The position numbers and the translations under genes are program-made. The notes below the pieces were generated by a model that ran no database searches, was not told the origin of the DNA, and was given only the letters and a program-made list of their open reading frames with translations. From Winogradskyella arenosi (lineage in GTDB: Bacteria; Bacteroidota; Bacteroidia; Flavobacteriales; Flavobacteriaceae), in contig NZ_QPJO01000003.1 of the NCBI RefSeq assembly GCF_003337305.1, positions 310,001 through 374,000 on the forward strand: a DNA stretch of 64,000 nucleotides. The letters are read 5' to 3'. This document shows, piece after piece, positions 36,737-46,713 of this stretch. Positions within the stretch are counted from its first letter, which is position 1, and the number at the start of each line of letters is the position of its first letter.

Positions 36737-37780
36737 TTACTTTAATTCTTTTAATAATACTTTCTTTAACTGTATAAAGAAATTTTCTTTAGTAAAATAC
36801 GTCTCCCATAATAAGCGATTCGAAACTTGTATTTTTTTAAAATCTTCCACAGTGATTGATTTATGAAAATCTAATAAACGCGGTCCTATATTTGCAATCT
36901 CGACTTCATTAATAATAAAACAATGTTTTTTCCAATCGATACTATCTGAAAACGGTAATTTACAATCTGTATCAACAAGTATAGGAATACGCCCCATAGC
37001 TAAAGTTTCATAAAATCTAACTGAAAAATTTCCCAATCCTCGCATACAAAATGTATAGGGATTTTTATTCATATTTTCATTAAACTCTATAGTTGTCGCT
37101 TCTAAGTCTTTATTCGTTTTAACACCTGCCCTATAACTATTGCGATAAACAAAATTAGTTTTAATCGTAGTCTCTTTTTCTAAAAGATTTAAATATCTAA
37201 ATCTTAATAAACTAGACGGATAAAAGGGTTGAAAATCAATATGCTTTTTTCCTAAAAAACGAAAAATATTAAGTTTTATAAAGCTTAAAGCCTCCTTCAT
37301 TAATTTAATAAATCCACCATTAGCATGACCTACAAATCCAATTACTGGGTTCTCTTTTTTTTCTATAGTTAAAAAATTATGTTTTAGTTTCGCATAAGGG
37401 TCTTCTATAAACGGTGGCATAATAAAAGTCTCCTTTTCTGTTTTGCTTTTAAAACCGCCTAACCTTAATATTAAAACATTAGCATATTTTAAAGTTATCC
37501 CTATGTCTCCAGTAGTAAAGACTAAAACTTTTTTACAAATACTTTTAGCTTTATCTATAAATGCCTCTATTTCTTTTTTTCGACCTAAACCCATCATATA
37601 ATCGACCGTTAGAGGCAACAAAAACATGTCACAATCTTCAGCGTTTACTACAAATTCGAAATCTGAATTACTAATTAAACCTTTCTCTGTTAATAAGCTA
37701 TCTATTAAAGGAAACCAATGTACACTGGGCACATTTTCCTTTAACAACGCTGTATCTGTATATAATTTAATTGCTGACAT
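36737..37780 (-). CDS. exostosin-like (GT47-type) glycosyltransferase
   Basis: A 347-residue protein. The segment YTFCMRGLGNFSVRFYETLAMGRIPILVDTD (about 238-268) is the C-terminal signature of exostosin-like transferases, a family best known from eukaryotic heparan sulfate and plant cell-wall synthesis and less common in bacteria. The N-terminal half is poorly conserved. It overlaps the upstream gene by 14 bp and is AT-rich. Confidence 0.75.
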   Translation of the reverse strand: MSAIKLYTDTALLKENVPSVHWFPLIDSLLTEKGLISNSDFEFVVNAEDCDMFLLPLTVDYMMGLGRKKEIEAFIDKAKSICKKVLVFTTGDIGITLKYANVLILRLGGFKSKTEKETFIMPPFIEDPYAKLKHNFLTIEKKENPVIGFVGHANGGFIKLMKEALSFIKLNIFRFLGKKHIDFQPFYPSSLLRFRYLNLLEKETTIKTNFVYRNSYRAGVKTNKDLEATTIEFNENMNKNPYTFCMRGLGNFSVRFYETLAMGRIPILVDTDCKLPFSDSIDWKKHCFIINEVEIANIGPRLLDFHKSITVEDFKKIQVSNRLLWETYFTKENFFIQLKKVLLKELK

Positions 37781-39167
37781 TTTCTACTAAGTTTTGAGCT
37801 ATGTATCTAGAACTTTCATTTAGCGGATGTAAAACAACCTTTTTCCTCCACTGCTCTTTATCCTTAGCCATATCAGTAGGCTTAGTTAATACTTGATCTA
37901 TCGTTTTAATTATTTCTTGTTTTGAATTCAACCAAACAACACCTTCCAAATATTTCATGGACCTAAAATGTTGATATTGATATACTGTAGTTACAGACCA
38001 ATCTTTATTATGCGCTACATCATAATTTATATAGATACAAGGCTTATTAAAAATTGAAAAATCAAAAGCCATCGTAGATCCTAAATTATAAACCAATTCA
38101 CAATGCATGGCTAAATTTAACTGCAAACTAATATCCTTATAATCAGGGTAATAGCCACCCCAATTTCCACTAATCTTATTCCAAATGGGATCTATGGCTA
38201 CAATGTGACTCTGAAATTGCTCTAACACTTGGTTATAGCGCTCAGAAAAATCAACTGGGCAACGTCTAAAAATAATTTGGATATTAGATCTTCCTTTTAA
38301 AGACGCTGCCAGATCATAAAGATATTGAGGATCATAAGGAGATGTTTTTTCATCATCCCCACTAAAGCAAATCCAAGCTTTATTTTCATCTAAATTATGT
38401 TGTTTAGCAAACGCTTTTCTTGTTATAACTTGCTTATCCTCTAAATAAAATTCAAATTGAGGTGTCCCTACTAATTTAATTTGCTCTGAAGGAATTTCGG
38501 GATAATAATCCGCCATTTCTTGTTGCATCCAATCTCCCCATACCAAATACTGGTCCGCCGTAACACATAGGCGTGCTTTAGGAAGATTATCCCAAGAAAA
38601 AATAGCACTAGTCACCTTTATATTTAATTGTTTTGCAGCTAAACAAATAGGCATTAAACTAGCAACACGCTGGTGAGTGATAAATACAGTTTGCGATTGT
38701 AAGGCTTCTAAATCGGCTTTATATTTGGCTATAACTGCCTTCCCCCAATGTTGTTTACTTTGAGCTTCATAGTTTAAAATACGTTTATAGTCTTTAGCTA
38801 AATATCCTCCTAATACTTTAGCCATCCTCTGCATACAAGCACGTTTGCTGAGCCCCTTTACTTGTGGCCAATTGGTTAGTATAGATACATTATCCTTAAG
38901 TTTTGCATTATGTTTTAATCGTGCATAGGTGGTCGCTTCTCGGTATAAACGCGTTAAAGACGGCTCTGCGATTAAGGTTATCTTTTTATATTTAATTTTA
39001 ATACCATGTAAACGCTCTACATCTAAAAATACCGCTTTAGGTAAAGGAGACCAAATTACAATTTGTATATCATTAGACTTCAATTCCGCAATAAGATTGG
39101 AATAAAGATAATTTTTTATTCCAACACCATCTGGCACTAGAAATAGAACTTTTTTTATCGTCTTCAT
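37767..39167 (-). CDS. UDP-glycosyltransferase-like protein of a surface-glycan locus
   Basis: A 466-residue protein without signal or membrane segments, with a likely GT-B arrangement: an N-terminal Rossmann-like start VLFLVPDGVGIKNYLYSNL and a C-terminal half with HCELVYNLGSTMAFDFSIFNKPCIYINYD. That last stretch resembles the donor site of glycosyl- and CDP-glycerol-transferases. The ATG at 39167 is chosen because it overlaps the neuC stop as ATGA; the frame is open 12 codons more. I do not recognise an exact family. Confidence 0.65.
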   Translation of the reverse strand: MKTIKKVLFLVPDGVGIKNYLYSNLIAELKSNDIQIVIWSPLPKAVFLDVERLHGIKIKYKKITLIAEPSLTRLYREATTYARLKHNAKLKDNVSILTNWPQVKGLSKRACMQRMAKVLGGYLAKDYKRILNYEAQSKQHWGKAVIAKYKADLEALQSQTVFITHQRVASLMPICLAAKQLNIKVTSAIFSWDNLPKARLCVTADQYLVWGDWMQQEMADYYPEIPSEQIKLVGTPQFEFYLEDKQVITRKAFAKQHNLDENKAWICFSGDDEKTSPYDPQYLYDLAASLKGRSNIQIIFRRCPVDFSERYNQVLEQFQSHIVAIDPIWNKISGNWGGYYPDYKDISLQLNLAMHCELVYNLGSTMAFDFSIFNKPCIYINYDVAHNKDWSVTTVYQYQHFRSMKYLEGVVWLNSKQEIIKTIDQVLTKPTDMAKDKEQWRKKVVLHPLNESSRYIAQNLVENVSN

Positions 39168-40285
39168 ATATCTCGAAATTGCTTTTGGTGGTTCAAATTC
39201 CAAAATGTATCTTTCTGTAAACTTTCTAAGAATAAGGTACCACTATTGCCACCTCCAAATTGGGGTGCTCGTGGCGCTATTTTGGCATTAGAAACTTGCT
39301 TTAGGGCTTCTAGAATAGCCACTTCAGAATAGTCAACGTTTATAATTTCTGAATGGGTGACTCGATTTTGCTGTCGGGTACCAATGTTAATCACCGGCAC
39401 CCCATAATAAGGTGCTTCTCTTACTCCTGCACTACTATTTCCTATAATGCATTGCGCATGCTTTAGCAAGGTTAAAAAGTATTCAAAACGTAAGGATGGA
39501 AAGATTTTAAAATTGGCATGGTTTTCAATACGCTTATAAGCCTTTAATATAACCTGACTCCCTAAATCGTTATTGGGATAGATAACCACGTAGCGTCTGT
39601 TACTTGCTATTAAGGCATTTACAAAAGCCTTTATGTAAGCCTCCATGTCATTCGCTTCAGTGGTCACGGGATGAAACATTACAATACTGTAGGTTTCAAA
39701 ATCAATATTATAATAGGTTTTAACTGTATTTAAATCGGGTAAGGTATTAGAGAACATAATATCTACATCTGGAGACCCAATGGTGTAAATCGCCTCTTTC
39801 AATTCTCCCATTTGTATTAAACGCGTTTTAGCTTGATTGTTAGATACAAAGTGTACATGACTCATTTTGCTGGTGGCATGGCGTAACAACTCATCTATAG
39901 TCCCAGAGACCTCACCGCCTTCAATATGCGCTACAAGGATATTATTTAAACTCCCCACTATAGCCCCTGCTAAAGCTTCTACCCGATCTCCGTGCACTAC
40001 AATTAAATCGGGGTCTATCGTTTTAACATACTCTGAAAACCCTGAAATGGTATTGGCTAAGGTTAGATCCATTGTGGCTTCATCCGTATGATTTTTAAAC
40101 GTATGGATATTTTTAAAACCACTTCGTTGTACTTCTATTAGCGTGTAGCCATACAATTCTTGTAAATGCATTCCGGTAACAAAGATGTGAGGTTCAAACC
40201 CTTCCGCATCTTGAAGTATGGCCAACAATGATTTTAACTTCCCAAAATCTGCTCTTGTACCTGTTAGGAATACAATTTTTTTCAT
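39164..40285 (-). CDS. neuC: UDP-N-acetylglucosamine 2-epimerase, hydrolysing (NeuC type)
   Basis: Converts UDP-GlcNAc to ManNAc and UDP, the first step of sialic-acid synthesis. The 373-residue protein has the GT-B-like epimerase motifs LTGTRADFGKL (N-terminus), VVHGDRVEALA, HIEGGEVSGTIDELLRHA and GNSSAGVREAPYYGVPVINIG. The start TGTRADFG is typical of the hydrolysing branch rather than the WecB branch. NeuB lies upstream in the same direction. Confidence 0.92.
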   Translation of the reverse strand: MKKIVFLTGTRADFGKLKSLLAILQDAEGFEPHIFVTGMHLQELYGYTLIEVQRSGFKNIHTFKNHTDEATMDLTLANTISGFSEYVKTIDPDLIVVHGDRVEALAGAIVGSLNNILVAHIEGGEVSGTIDELLRHATSKMSHVHFVSNNQAKTRLIQMGELKEAIYTIGSPDVDIMFSNTLPDLNTVKTYYNIDFETYSIVMFHPVTTEANDMEAYIKAFVNALIASNRRYVVIYPNNDLGSQVILKAYKRIENHANFKIFPSLRFEYFLTLLKHAQCIIGNSSAGVREAPYYGVPVINIGTRQQNRVTHSEIINVDYSEVAILEALKQVSNAKIAPRAPQFGGGNSGTLFLESLQKDTFWNLNHQKQFRDI

Positions 40286-40476
40286 GGTTACATTTTATAA
40301 ATTTAGGGATTACAAGAGGTCGTTTCACCTTTTAGAATCGGAAACAATTTTAAGGCTTTTATTTGAGAGGTTAAAAGATTATATGCTGTTTTACCTAATA
40401 ATTAGCCATAAGGCTAATGGCCTCCTCCGCGTCTTGTGCAGGCTTAACCGATATTAAAGCTACTCCTTGCCTGTAT
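40286..40476 (-). other. neuB-neuC intergenic stretch with possible coding remnant
   Basis: In this 191-bp gap the minus strand has a stop-free stretch just after neuB reading GVALISVKPAQDAEEAISLM before a stop near 40398. A second stretch in a different frame reads LLTSQIKALKLFPILKGETT. Both look protein-like but have no start, so they may be a decayed gene or chance. A hairpin ATTAGCC-ATAA-GGCTAAT (40401-40418) is present without a U-run. Confidence 0.3.
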
Positions 40477-41517
40477 CTATGTGATGTCTGTCTGCTTAAG
40501 CTGTACATCTTGAGGTAAATTTACCGTTGCTATTTTACCTAAAACAGCATCAAATTGTTCGGCTAGAATCTCACCTGTTCCAGGTCGTTTTACCCAAATA
40601 TTAGCTTTTGTAAATACCTCTCCTTTTTTGATGGGTGCAATTGTACAAACCGTTGCAAATGCAAAGTCTATAGTCACTTGCTCTTCTTTTGCAGGGGCTT
40701 TAGTCCCTCCTCGCATCAATGCCATTTCTGCACTGTTTACAATAAGCGCTTTACAGGCTTGTTCGTCCATACTACACACAATATCTGGCCCTGTACGTTG
40801 CATATGATCGGTAAAATGGCGTTCTAAAATACTCCCACCCAGGGCAACTGCTCCTAAGCACGCATTATTATTAAGGGTATGATCACTTAGACCAAAGACT
40901 TTATGAGGAAATGCCTCATGTAATTCTTGCATGGCACCAAAACGCACCAAATGGCTAGGCGTTGGGTATAAGTTGGTGGTATGCAATAAAGCAACAGGCA
41001 CCTCGTATTTATCAAAAATAGCCACCGCTTTTTTTACACTCTCAATTGTATTCATACCCGTACTGAGAATAACAGGTTTCCCAAATTTGGCTATATGCTC
41101 TAAGAGGGGGTAATTGTTACATTCTCCAGATCCAATTTTATAAGCGGGTATATCAAAATGATGTAAACGCTGGGCAGCCGCTCTTGAAAACGGGGTGGAA
41201 ATAAAAATTATACCCTTACTTTCTACGTACTGCTTTAAAGCCAATTCATCGGCTTCATTTAAAGCACAGCGCGCCATAATATCGTATATAGAGATCTCAG
41301 CATTTCCTGGGATGACCTGTTTAGCCGCTCCACTCATTTCGTCTTCTACGATATGCGTTTGATGCTTGACCATTTCTACCCCTGCTCGTGCTGCAGCATC
41401 TACCATGGCTTTAGCCACTTCTAAAGACCCTTCGTGGTTAATGCCAATTTCAGCAATGACTAATGGCGGATAGTCCTGGCCTATTTTACGACCTGCAATT
41501 TCTATATATGGGTTCAT
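40477..41517 (-). CDS. neuB: N-acetylneuraminate synthase (NeuB)
   Basis: Condenses ManNAc with phosphoenolpyruvate to give N-acetylneuraminic acid. It is 346 residues: a TIM-barrel NeuB domain (about 15-265) and a C-terminal SAF/antifreeze-like domain (about 285-345). The run [14 protein letters not shown], then [24 protein letters not shown] and [14 protein letters not shown] closely resembles the Campylobacter jejuni NeuB1 type that makes Neu5Ac, rather than the legionaminate or pseudaminate synthases (from memory of those sequences). It starts the minus-strand neuB-neuC unit after the inserted MBOAT pair. Confidence 0.93.
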   Translation of the reverse strand: MNPYIEIAGRKIGQDYPPLVIAEIGINHEGSLEVAKAMVDAAARAGVEMVKHQTHIVEDEMSGAAKQVIPGNAEISIYDIMARCALNEADELALKQYVESKGIIFISTPFSRAAAQRLHHFDIPAYKIGSGECNNYPLLEHIAKFGKPVILSTGMNTIESVKKAVAIFDKYEVPVALLHTTNLYPTPSHLVRFGAMQELHEAFPHKVFGLSDHTLNNNACLGAVALGGSILERHFTDHMQRTGPDIVCSMDEQACKALIVNSAEMALMRGGTKAPAKEEQVTIDFAFATVCTIAPIKKGEVFTKANIWVKRPGTGEILAEQFDAVLGKIATVNLPQDVQLKQTDIT

Positions 41518-41646
41518 GATTTTATTTTAAGAGGGGTAAACTTAACGAAGATTTTGAAAAAAGCATAATAAAAATACAATGTTAATTCTCCTTCTTTATA
41601 ATTCTTATGATATATTCGCTGCCTATATTATTATAACGCTATTTAA

Positions 41647-43095
41647 ATGCTATTTAACTCATTAGACTTTGCATTATTTCTACCTATTGTATTTCTTCTT
41701 TATTGGTTTATTTTTAATAAGTCTTTAAAACTCCAAAATGCCTTAATAGTAGTTGCAAGTTATACTTTCTATGGTTGGTGGGATTGGCGTTTTTTATCAT
41801 TAATTTTGTTTAGTACTATTGTAGATTATTCTATTGGAGTTGCCTTATCTAAACAAGAACACCAAACCAAACGTAAAGTATTACTATGGACGAGTATATT
41901 AATTAACCTAGGATTTTTAGGGTTCTTTAAATACTACAATTTCTTTCTAGATAACTTTATTGAAGCGTTTTCTTTATTCGGAACACAAATACAAGCCAAT
42001 ACCTTAAATATCATATTACCCGTAGGGATTAGTTTCTACACCTTTCAAACTTTGAGCTACACCATAGATGTTTATAGAAATAAACTTGAGCCAACTAAGG
42101 ATTTTGTGGCTTTCTCTGCATTTGTGAGTTTTTTTCCTCAATTAGTTGCCGGACCAATAGAACGGGCTTCAAATTTATTACCCCAATTTTACACTGAAAG
42201 AGTTTTTAGATATGAAAAAGCTGTTGACGGTATGCGACAAATTCTTTGGGGCTTATTTAAAAAGATTGTCATTGCAGATAATTGCGCCCAATATGCTAAT
42301 ATTATTTTTAATAATTCTGATGACTACTCTGGAAGTACTTTAGTACTTGGAGCGCTGTTTTTTACGTTTCAAATTTATGGAGACTTCTCTGGTTATTCAG
42401 ATATTGCCATAGGGACATCGCGATTATTTGGATTTGATTTAAAACAAAATTTCGCTTTTCCTTATTTCTCTAGAGACATCGCTGAATTTTGGAGACGGTG
42501 GCACATTTCATTATCAACTTGGTTTAGAGATTATTTATACATTCCGCTTGGTGGTTCTAGAGGCTCTAAATGGAATCAAGTTAGAAATGTATTTATCATA
42601 TTTATTGTTAGTGGCTTTTGGCATGGCGCCAATTGGACTTTTATTGTTTGGGGAGCTTTAAATGCTATCTATTTTTTACCGATGTTACTTTCTGGAAAAA
42701 ACAGAAATAACCTAGATGTTGTTGCACAAGAAAAATACTTACCCAACCTCAAAGAACTTGGTTCAATGTTAGTTACTTTTAGTCTCACCGTTTTTGCTTG
42801 GATTTTTTTTAGAGCTGAGAACATGGAACATGCATTGGATTATACTTTTAGAATCTTTTCAAAATCACTTTTGAATTATCCGGTATTTGAAAAAGATGAT
42901 TCAGCTAAATTAATATTATTGTTAATAGTACTGTTTATTATTATAGAATGGTTAGGGAGAAGACATAAATATGCTATTGAACAACTAGGCTTGAATTGGA
43001 ATTCTATGTTTAGGTATACTATGTATTTAATAATTATAATTTTGCTATTTTGGTTTGGAGGAAATGATCAACAATTTATATATTTTCAATTCTAA
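41647..43095 (+). CDS. MBOAT-family O-acyltransferase (AlgI/DltB-like)
   Basis: A 482-residue polytopic membrane protein (about ten to eleven helices) that transfers acetyl groups across the membrane for glycan O-acetylation. The catalytic His326 is in SGFWHGANW, and the second conserved block RDIAEFWRRWHISLSTWFRDYLYIPLGGSR is complete. It pairs with the SGNH-like gene 3 bp downstream, as in AlgI-AlgJ/X modules. Both read on the plus strand, against the surrounding locus, from the 129-bp divergent gap with neuB. Confidence 0.93.
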   Translation: MLFNSLDFALFLPIVFLLYWFIFNKSLKLQNALIVVASYTFYGWWDWRFLSLILFSTIVDYSIGVALSKQEHQTKRKVLLWTSILINLGFLGFFKYYNFFLDNFIEAFSLFGTQIQANTLNIILPVGISFYTFQTLSYTIDVYRNKLEPTKDFVAFSAFVSFFPQLVAGPIERASNLLPQFYTERVFRYEKAVDGMRQILWGLFKKIVIADNCAQYANIIFNNSDDYSGSTLVLGALFFTFQIYGDFSGYSDIAIGTSRLFGFDLKQNFAFPYFSRDIAEFWRRWHISLSTWFRDYLYIPLGGSRGSKWNQVRNVFIIFIVSGFWHGANWTFIVWGALNAIYFLPMLLSGKNRNNLDVVAQEKYLPNLKELGSMLVTFSLTVFAWIFFRAENMEHALDYTFRIFSKSLLNYPVFEKDDSAKLILLLIVLFIIIEWLGRRHKYAIEQLGLNWNSMFRYTMYLIIIILLFWFGGNDQQFIYFQF

Positions 43096-43098
43096 AAT

Positions 43099-44133
43099 AT
43101 GAAAAAATTTATTTTAAAAAGCGTTTTCTTTATTGCTCCGTTTCTTTTATTGTATTTATTAAATATAATTTACTACTATCCAAATGAAGGTGATCTTTCA
43201 AGGATTGGTTACCTATACAGTAAAAAAGAAACAACAGAAGATGCGTTTAAAGATTTGCATATTGAAAAGAAATATACCACATTTTCTGAACTAAATTTAA
43301 ATACGAAAAATAATTTCGATGTACTAACTATCGGTGACTCATTCTCAGAGCAAGAAGCAAAGGGTTATAACAATTTTCTTGCAAATAATTTCTCTGTATT
43401 ACATATGGATAGGTTTTTATCTGAAAACCCAATACAAAAATTAATCGAGCTTATTAATGGTGATTTTTTCCATATGAATCAGTTTAAATATGTCATTTTA
43501 CAATCAGCAGAGCGATTATTTGTACAACGAACTGAAAATATTGAATTATCTAAAATCACAGACATACAGACGTTAAAATATAGTATAGCAAATAGAACAA
43601 ATAGCTTTTCTAAGCTAAGTCCATCTTTTTTTTCAGATGCTACTCTAAAGATACCTATTACAAATTTACAATACCTAATCTATGATAAGCCGACATTCTC
43701 TAAAACTTATAATGTAAAAACTAATGGTAATAATCTATTTACAGGTAATAAAGACAACCTTTTATTCTTTGAAGATGACTTAAAATTTTTAGTCCATAAA
43801 AATGACTCATCAAGAATTTCAAAAAGCAATGTTTTAATGAATAGGATTAGCCAATTACTTGAAGAAAAAAACATTAAACTATTACTATTAATAAGCCCTG
43901 ACAAATACGATCTTTATTATCCGTATATAAAAAATAAAGACAAATTTAAAGCTCCTCTTTTTTTTAATTATTATACTGACCTATCAAAAGACTACTTGTA
44001 TATTAACTCTATAGAAATATTGCGCAACGAATTGAATGTAAATAAAAATGTTTATTATTTTAATAGCACGCATTGGTCTCCTATAGGAGCTAAAGCTATT
44101 TCTTTAGAAATAAATTCTATTTTGATGAATTAA
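43099..44133 (+). CDS. AlgX/AlgJ-like SGNH acetyltransferase partner of the MBOAT protein
   Basis: A 344-residue protein with an N-terminal signal-anchor (about 4-24) and a periplasmic SGNH-like domain. The nucleophile block is VLTIGDSFSEQ (about 76-86; GDS-type) and the C-terminal catalytic His is in NSTHWSPIGAKAIS (about 323-336). Such proteins complete acetyl transfer to the polysaccharide delivered by the MBOAT partner. It is strongly AT-rich. It ends 42 bp from the convergent neuA gene; no terminator hairpin was seen there. Confidence 0.8.
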   Translation: MKKFILKSVFFIAPFLLLYLLNIIYYYPNEGDLSRIGYLYSKKETTEDAFKDLHIEKKYTTFSELNLNTKNNFDVLTIGDSFSEQEAKGYNNFLANNFSVLHMDRFLSENPIQKLIELINGDFFHMNQFKYVILQSAERLFVQRTENIELSKITDIQTLKYSIANRTNSFSKLSPSFFSDATLKIPITNLQYLIYDKPTFSKTYNVKTNGNNLFTGNKDNLLFFEDDLKFLVHKNDSSRISKSNVLMNRISQLLEEKNIKLLLLISPDKYDLYYPYIKNKDKFKAPLFFNYYTDLSKDYLYINSIEILRNELNVNKNVYYFNSTHWSPIGAKAISLEINSILMN

Positions 44134-44175
44134 GAAACGTAATTAACCTTAATACTAAAACAATAGTAATCATCT

Positions 44176-44841
44176 TTATCTATTTCTGAATAAAAATTCC
44201 GCATAATCAAAATCCTCCTGAGTATCTATATCTACTTTAGCAAAGACGTGATTTACAATAAAAGGAAAAGCATCTTCTGTCATAACATACCCCTCACGTA
44301 TGGCATTCGCTGAGGTAATATATAACAAGCCATTCTCGTAATATAGAGGTTCCAAATCTTGACTGCGTTGTCCTGTTGCATAATTAAAGGGGACAAATTT
44401 ATGATTTACAATTTCACCTAATTTATCGTGATTACGACTCACCGTAAAAACACTAGAACTATTGTTAGATTTAAATTGAGCAAACACATCTTTAAATAGT
44501 GTTGGGGGGCGTAATGGGTTAGTGGGTTGTAATAACACTATGGCCTCAATTTTATCGTCATTTAATTGCTGTAACACATGCTGCAAGGTACTAATTGTAG
44601 GCTCTAAATCACCTGATAAAGCTTTAGGCCTATCAATCACCAAAGCACCATAGTCTAAAGCAATTTTCTTTATCTTTTCATCATCTGTACTTACGTAGAC
44701 AGCATCGATATCTTGTTGTGCTAAGGCATATTTAATACTATGCGCTAATAAAGGTAAACCTCCTAATGGCAAAATATTTTTAAATGGTAAACGCTTAGAC
44801 CCTCCACGGGCTGGTATAATGGCTATTATTTTATTTTTCAT
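44176..44841 (-). CDS. neuA: CMP-N-acylneuraminate cytidylyltransferase (NeuA family)
   Basis: Activates sialic acid as its CMP-sugar. The 221-residue protein has the N-terminal CTP-binding motif IIPARGGSKRLPFKNILPLGG (about 7-27), VYVSTDDEKI, LLQPTNPLRP and a C-terminal KVDIDTQEDFDYAE, all typical of the family. Its start overlaps the asnB stop by 11 bp. It is separated from neuB/neuC by the opposite-strand MBOAT pair, but the three together complete the Neu5Ac pathway. Confidence 0.9.
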   Translation of the reverse strand: MKNKIIAIIPARGGSKRLPFKNILPLGGLPLLAHSIKYALAQQDIDAVYVSTDDEKIKKIALDYGALVIDRPKALSGDLEPTISTLQHVLQQLNDDKIEAIVLLQPTNPLRPPTLFKDVFAQFKSNNSSSVFTVSRNHDKLGEIVNHKFVPFNYATGQRSQDLEPLYYENGLLYITSANAIREGYVMTEDAFPFIVNHVFAKVDIDTQEDFDYAEFLFRNR

Positions 44842-46711
44842 AAAATATTGGGTCTGTCATTTCTATATTTAGATGAAATTCACGAAGCCAAATCTCAAAA
44901 ACTAAGACACTGTAAAGTAATCGTCCTATTCTAAATGATGGTTTTTCTCTATAACTATTCAGTAATTTAACGACATTTAAAGGATTTATAATCCTTAAAT
45001 CTGCCGAAATATTTTCATTTACTAATTTTATAAGCAATGTACCCCATTCATTTTTTAAATATTCGTAATATGGAATTGAAAATCCTTTTTTAGGTAATTT
45101 AAAGAAACTTTCTGGAATATATTTTGATCCTATTTTTTTTAAAAGCTCTTTATCTTCCCCTGAAGGCATTAGAGTATTTAAAGATAAACTAGACACATAA
45201 TCTGCAATTCTATAATCTAAGTATGGTGCTCTAGACTCAAGAGAAAAAAGCATGCTAGAAGCATCCATTTTATAAAGAAAATCATTAACAAGCTTATCCT
45301 TTATACCTTTATACATAAAAACATCACTTTCTGTAGAAATTTTAGATAATACCTCTTCGTTAACAACATTACCATACACCTTTACATCATTAAAACTAAG
45401 TATATTTAAGACTTCTTTAACTGGTGCTTTACTACTTTTATAAAACGATTCTATCCCACCCCATTTAAAGAGTCTACTCATTGTTAATCTATCATTTAGC
45501 TGTCTAGATATGTTGCCATTTGCATCTAAGGATTTATCAATAATTTTTTTAGTGAGGTAATTACCTTTAAAATTATTTTGTTCAAACAGTATAGGTGTTT
45601 TATAACCCCCAAATATTTCGTCGGCTCCATCACCTGACAACATCACTCTAAAGTCTTTACTTGCCTCTTTTGCTATTGCCATACTTGGTATTAAAGATAC
45701 ATCTGCCAAAGGTTCCATGGTCTTTAATATTTTAGGCAAAAACTTTATAGAACTATTGTCTAGTGGCACTATTTTATGCTTTACTCCAAGATGATTAGCA
45801 ACAAAACTAGCCGCCTCTGCTTCATCATTAACACTGTTTGGCGTGCTCATAGTCAGTGCTGTGACATATTTCTTTTTTTGTGATGCTAAAGCCGTGATTA
45901 TGGATGAATCTGTACCGCCACTCAAATAAACCCCTACAGGCACATCTGCCTCTAATTGCTCTGAAACCGACTCAAAAAGCATGGTTTCAATAGTATCTTT
46001 TGCTTCAGAAAATGAGGTTTCGATCTTATTTTTGTAATTTAAATCCCAATATATACCTTCTTCAAAACCTTCTCTTGTAATTTCTAGGAAATGGCCTGGT
46101 TTTAGTTTACTAACCCCGTTATATATCGTTGATTCTGTTAAATATTGCTGAGTAAACAACTCAAACACCGCTTGTTTATTAATCTCCAAGGGCTTTTCAA
46201 TTAGAGCCACAATACCTTGTAAGTTTGAAGCAAACGAGAAATTATTGTTTTTGTCAATGGTATAATAAAAAGGTTTTTCGCCAAATCGATCACGAGCAGC
46301 AAAACATACATTTTTTACATTATCCCAGATCACGAAAGCAAACATTCCTCTGATTTTTTGAAGAATTGACTTTCCAAAAACAATAAAACCTTTTAATAAA
46401 ACCTCGGTATCTGAAGTTGTATTAAATTCAACACCTTTATTTTTTAATTCTTTATTAATCTCTTTATGGTTGTATATTTCTCCATTAAAAACAATTGTAT
46501 ATCTTTCATCAGCAGAAGACATAGGTTGATTTGAACGCTTATTTAGATCTAGAATTGCTAATCTATTGTGACCTAAGACTGCATATTTGGATTTAACACT
46601 ATTTGAATAATCAGGACCTCTATAGTTCATCGCCTTTAAAGAAGTAACCGTTTTATTACCTTCTTTTTCTGTTATACCAGCCCAATTGATTATTCCACTA
46701 ATTCCACACAT
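44831..46711 (-). CDS. asparagine synthase-type glutamine amidotransferase (AsnB-like)
   Basis: A 626-residue two-domain amidotransferase. The N-terminal class II glutaminase begins MCGISGI with catalytic Cys2 (about 1-200). The C-terminal ATP-dependent synthase domain has the PP-loop YLSGGTDSSIITALAS (about 258-273). Within surface-glycan loci such proteins are thought to amidate uronic acid carboxyl groups (WbpS-like role), which fits the UDP-HexNAc uronate genes at 57.6-59.9 kb. Ordinary asparagine synthesis cannot be excluded. Confidence 0.9.
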   Translation of the reverse strand: MCGISGIINWAGITEKEGNKTVTSLKAMNYRGPDYSNSVKSKYAVLGHNRLAILDLNKRSNQPMSSADERYTIVFNGEIYNHKEINKELKNKGVEFNTTSDTEVLLKGFIVFGKSILQKIRGMFAFVIWDNVKNVCFAARDRFGEKPFYYTIDKNNNFSFASNLQGIVALIEKPLEINKQAVFELFTQQYLTESTIYNGVSKLKPGHFLEITREGFEEGIYWDLNYKNKIETSFSEAKDTIETMLFESVSEQLEADVPVGVYLSGGTDSSIITALASQKKKYVTALTMSTPNSVNDEAEAASFVANHLGVKHKIVPLDNSSIKFLPKILKTMEPLADVSLIPSMAIAKEASKDFRVMLSGDGADEIFGGYKTPILFEQNNFKGNYLTKKIIDKSLDANGNISRQLNDRLTMSRLFKWGGIESFYKSSKAPVKEVLNILSFNDVKVYGNVVNEEVLSKISTESDVFMYKGIKDKLVNDFLYKMDASSMLFSLESRAPYLDYRIADYVSSLSLNTLMPSGEDKELLKKIGSKYIPESFFKLPKKGFSIPYYEYLKNEWGTLLIKLVNENISADLRIINPLNVVKLLNSYREKPSFRIGRLLYSVLVFEIWLREFHLNIEMTDPIFYEK

Positions 46712-46713
46712 TC

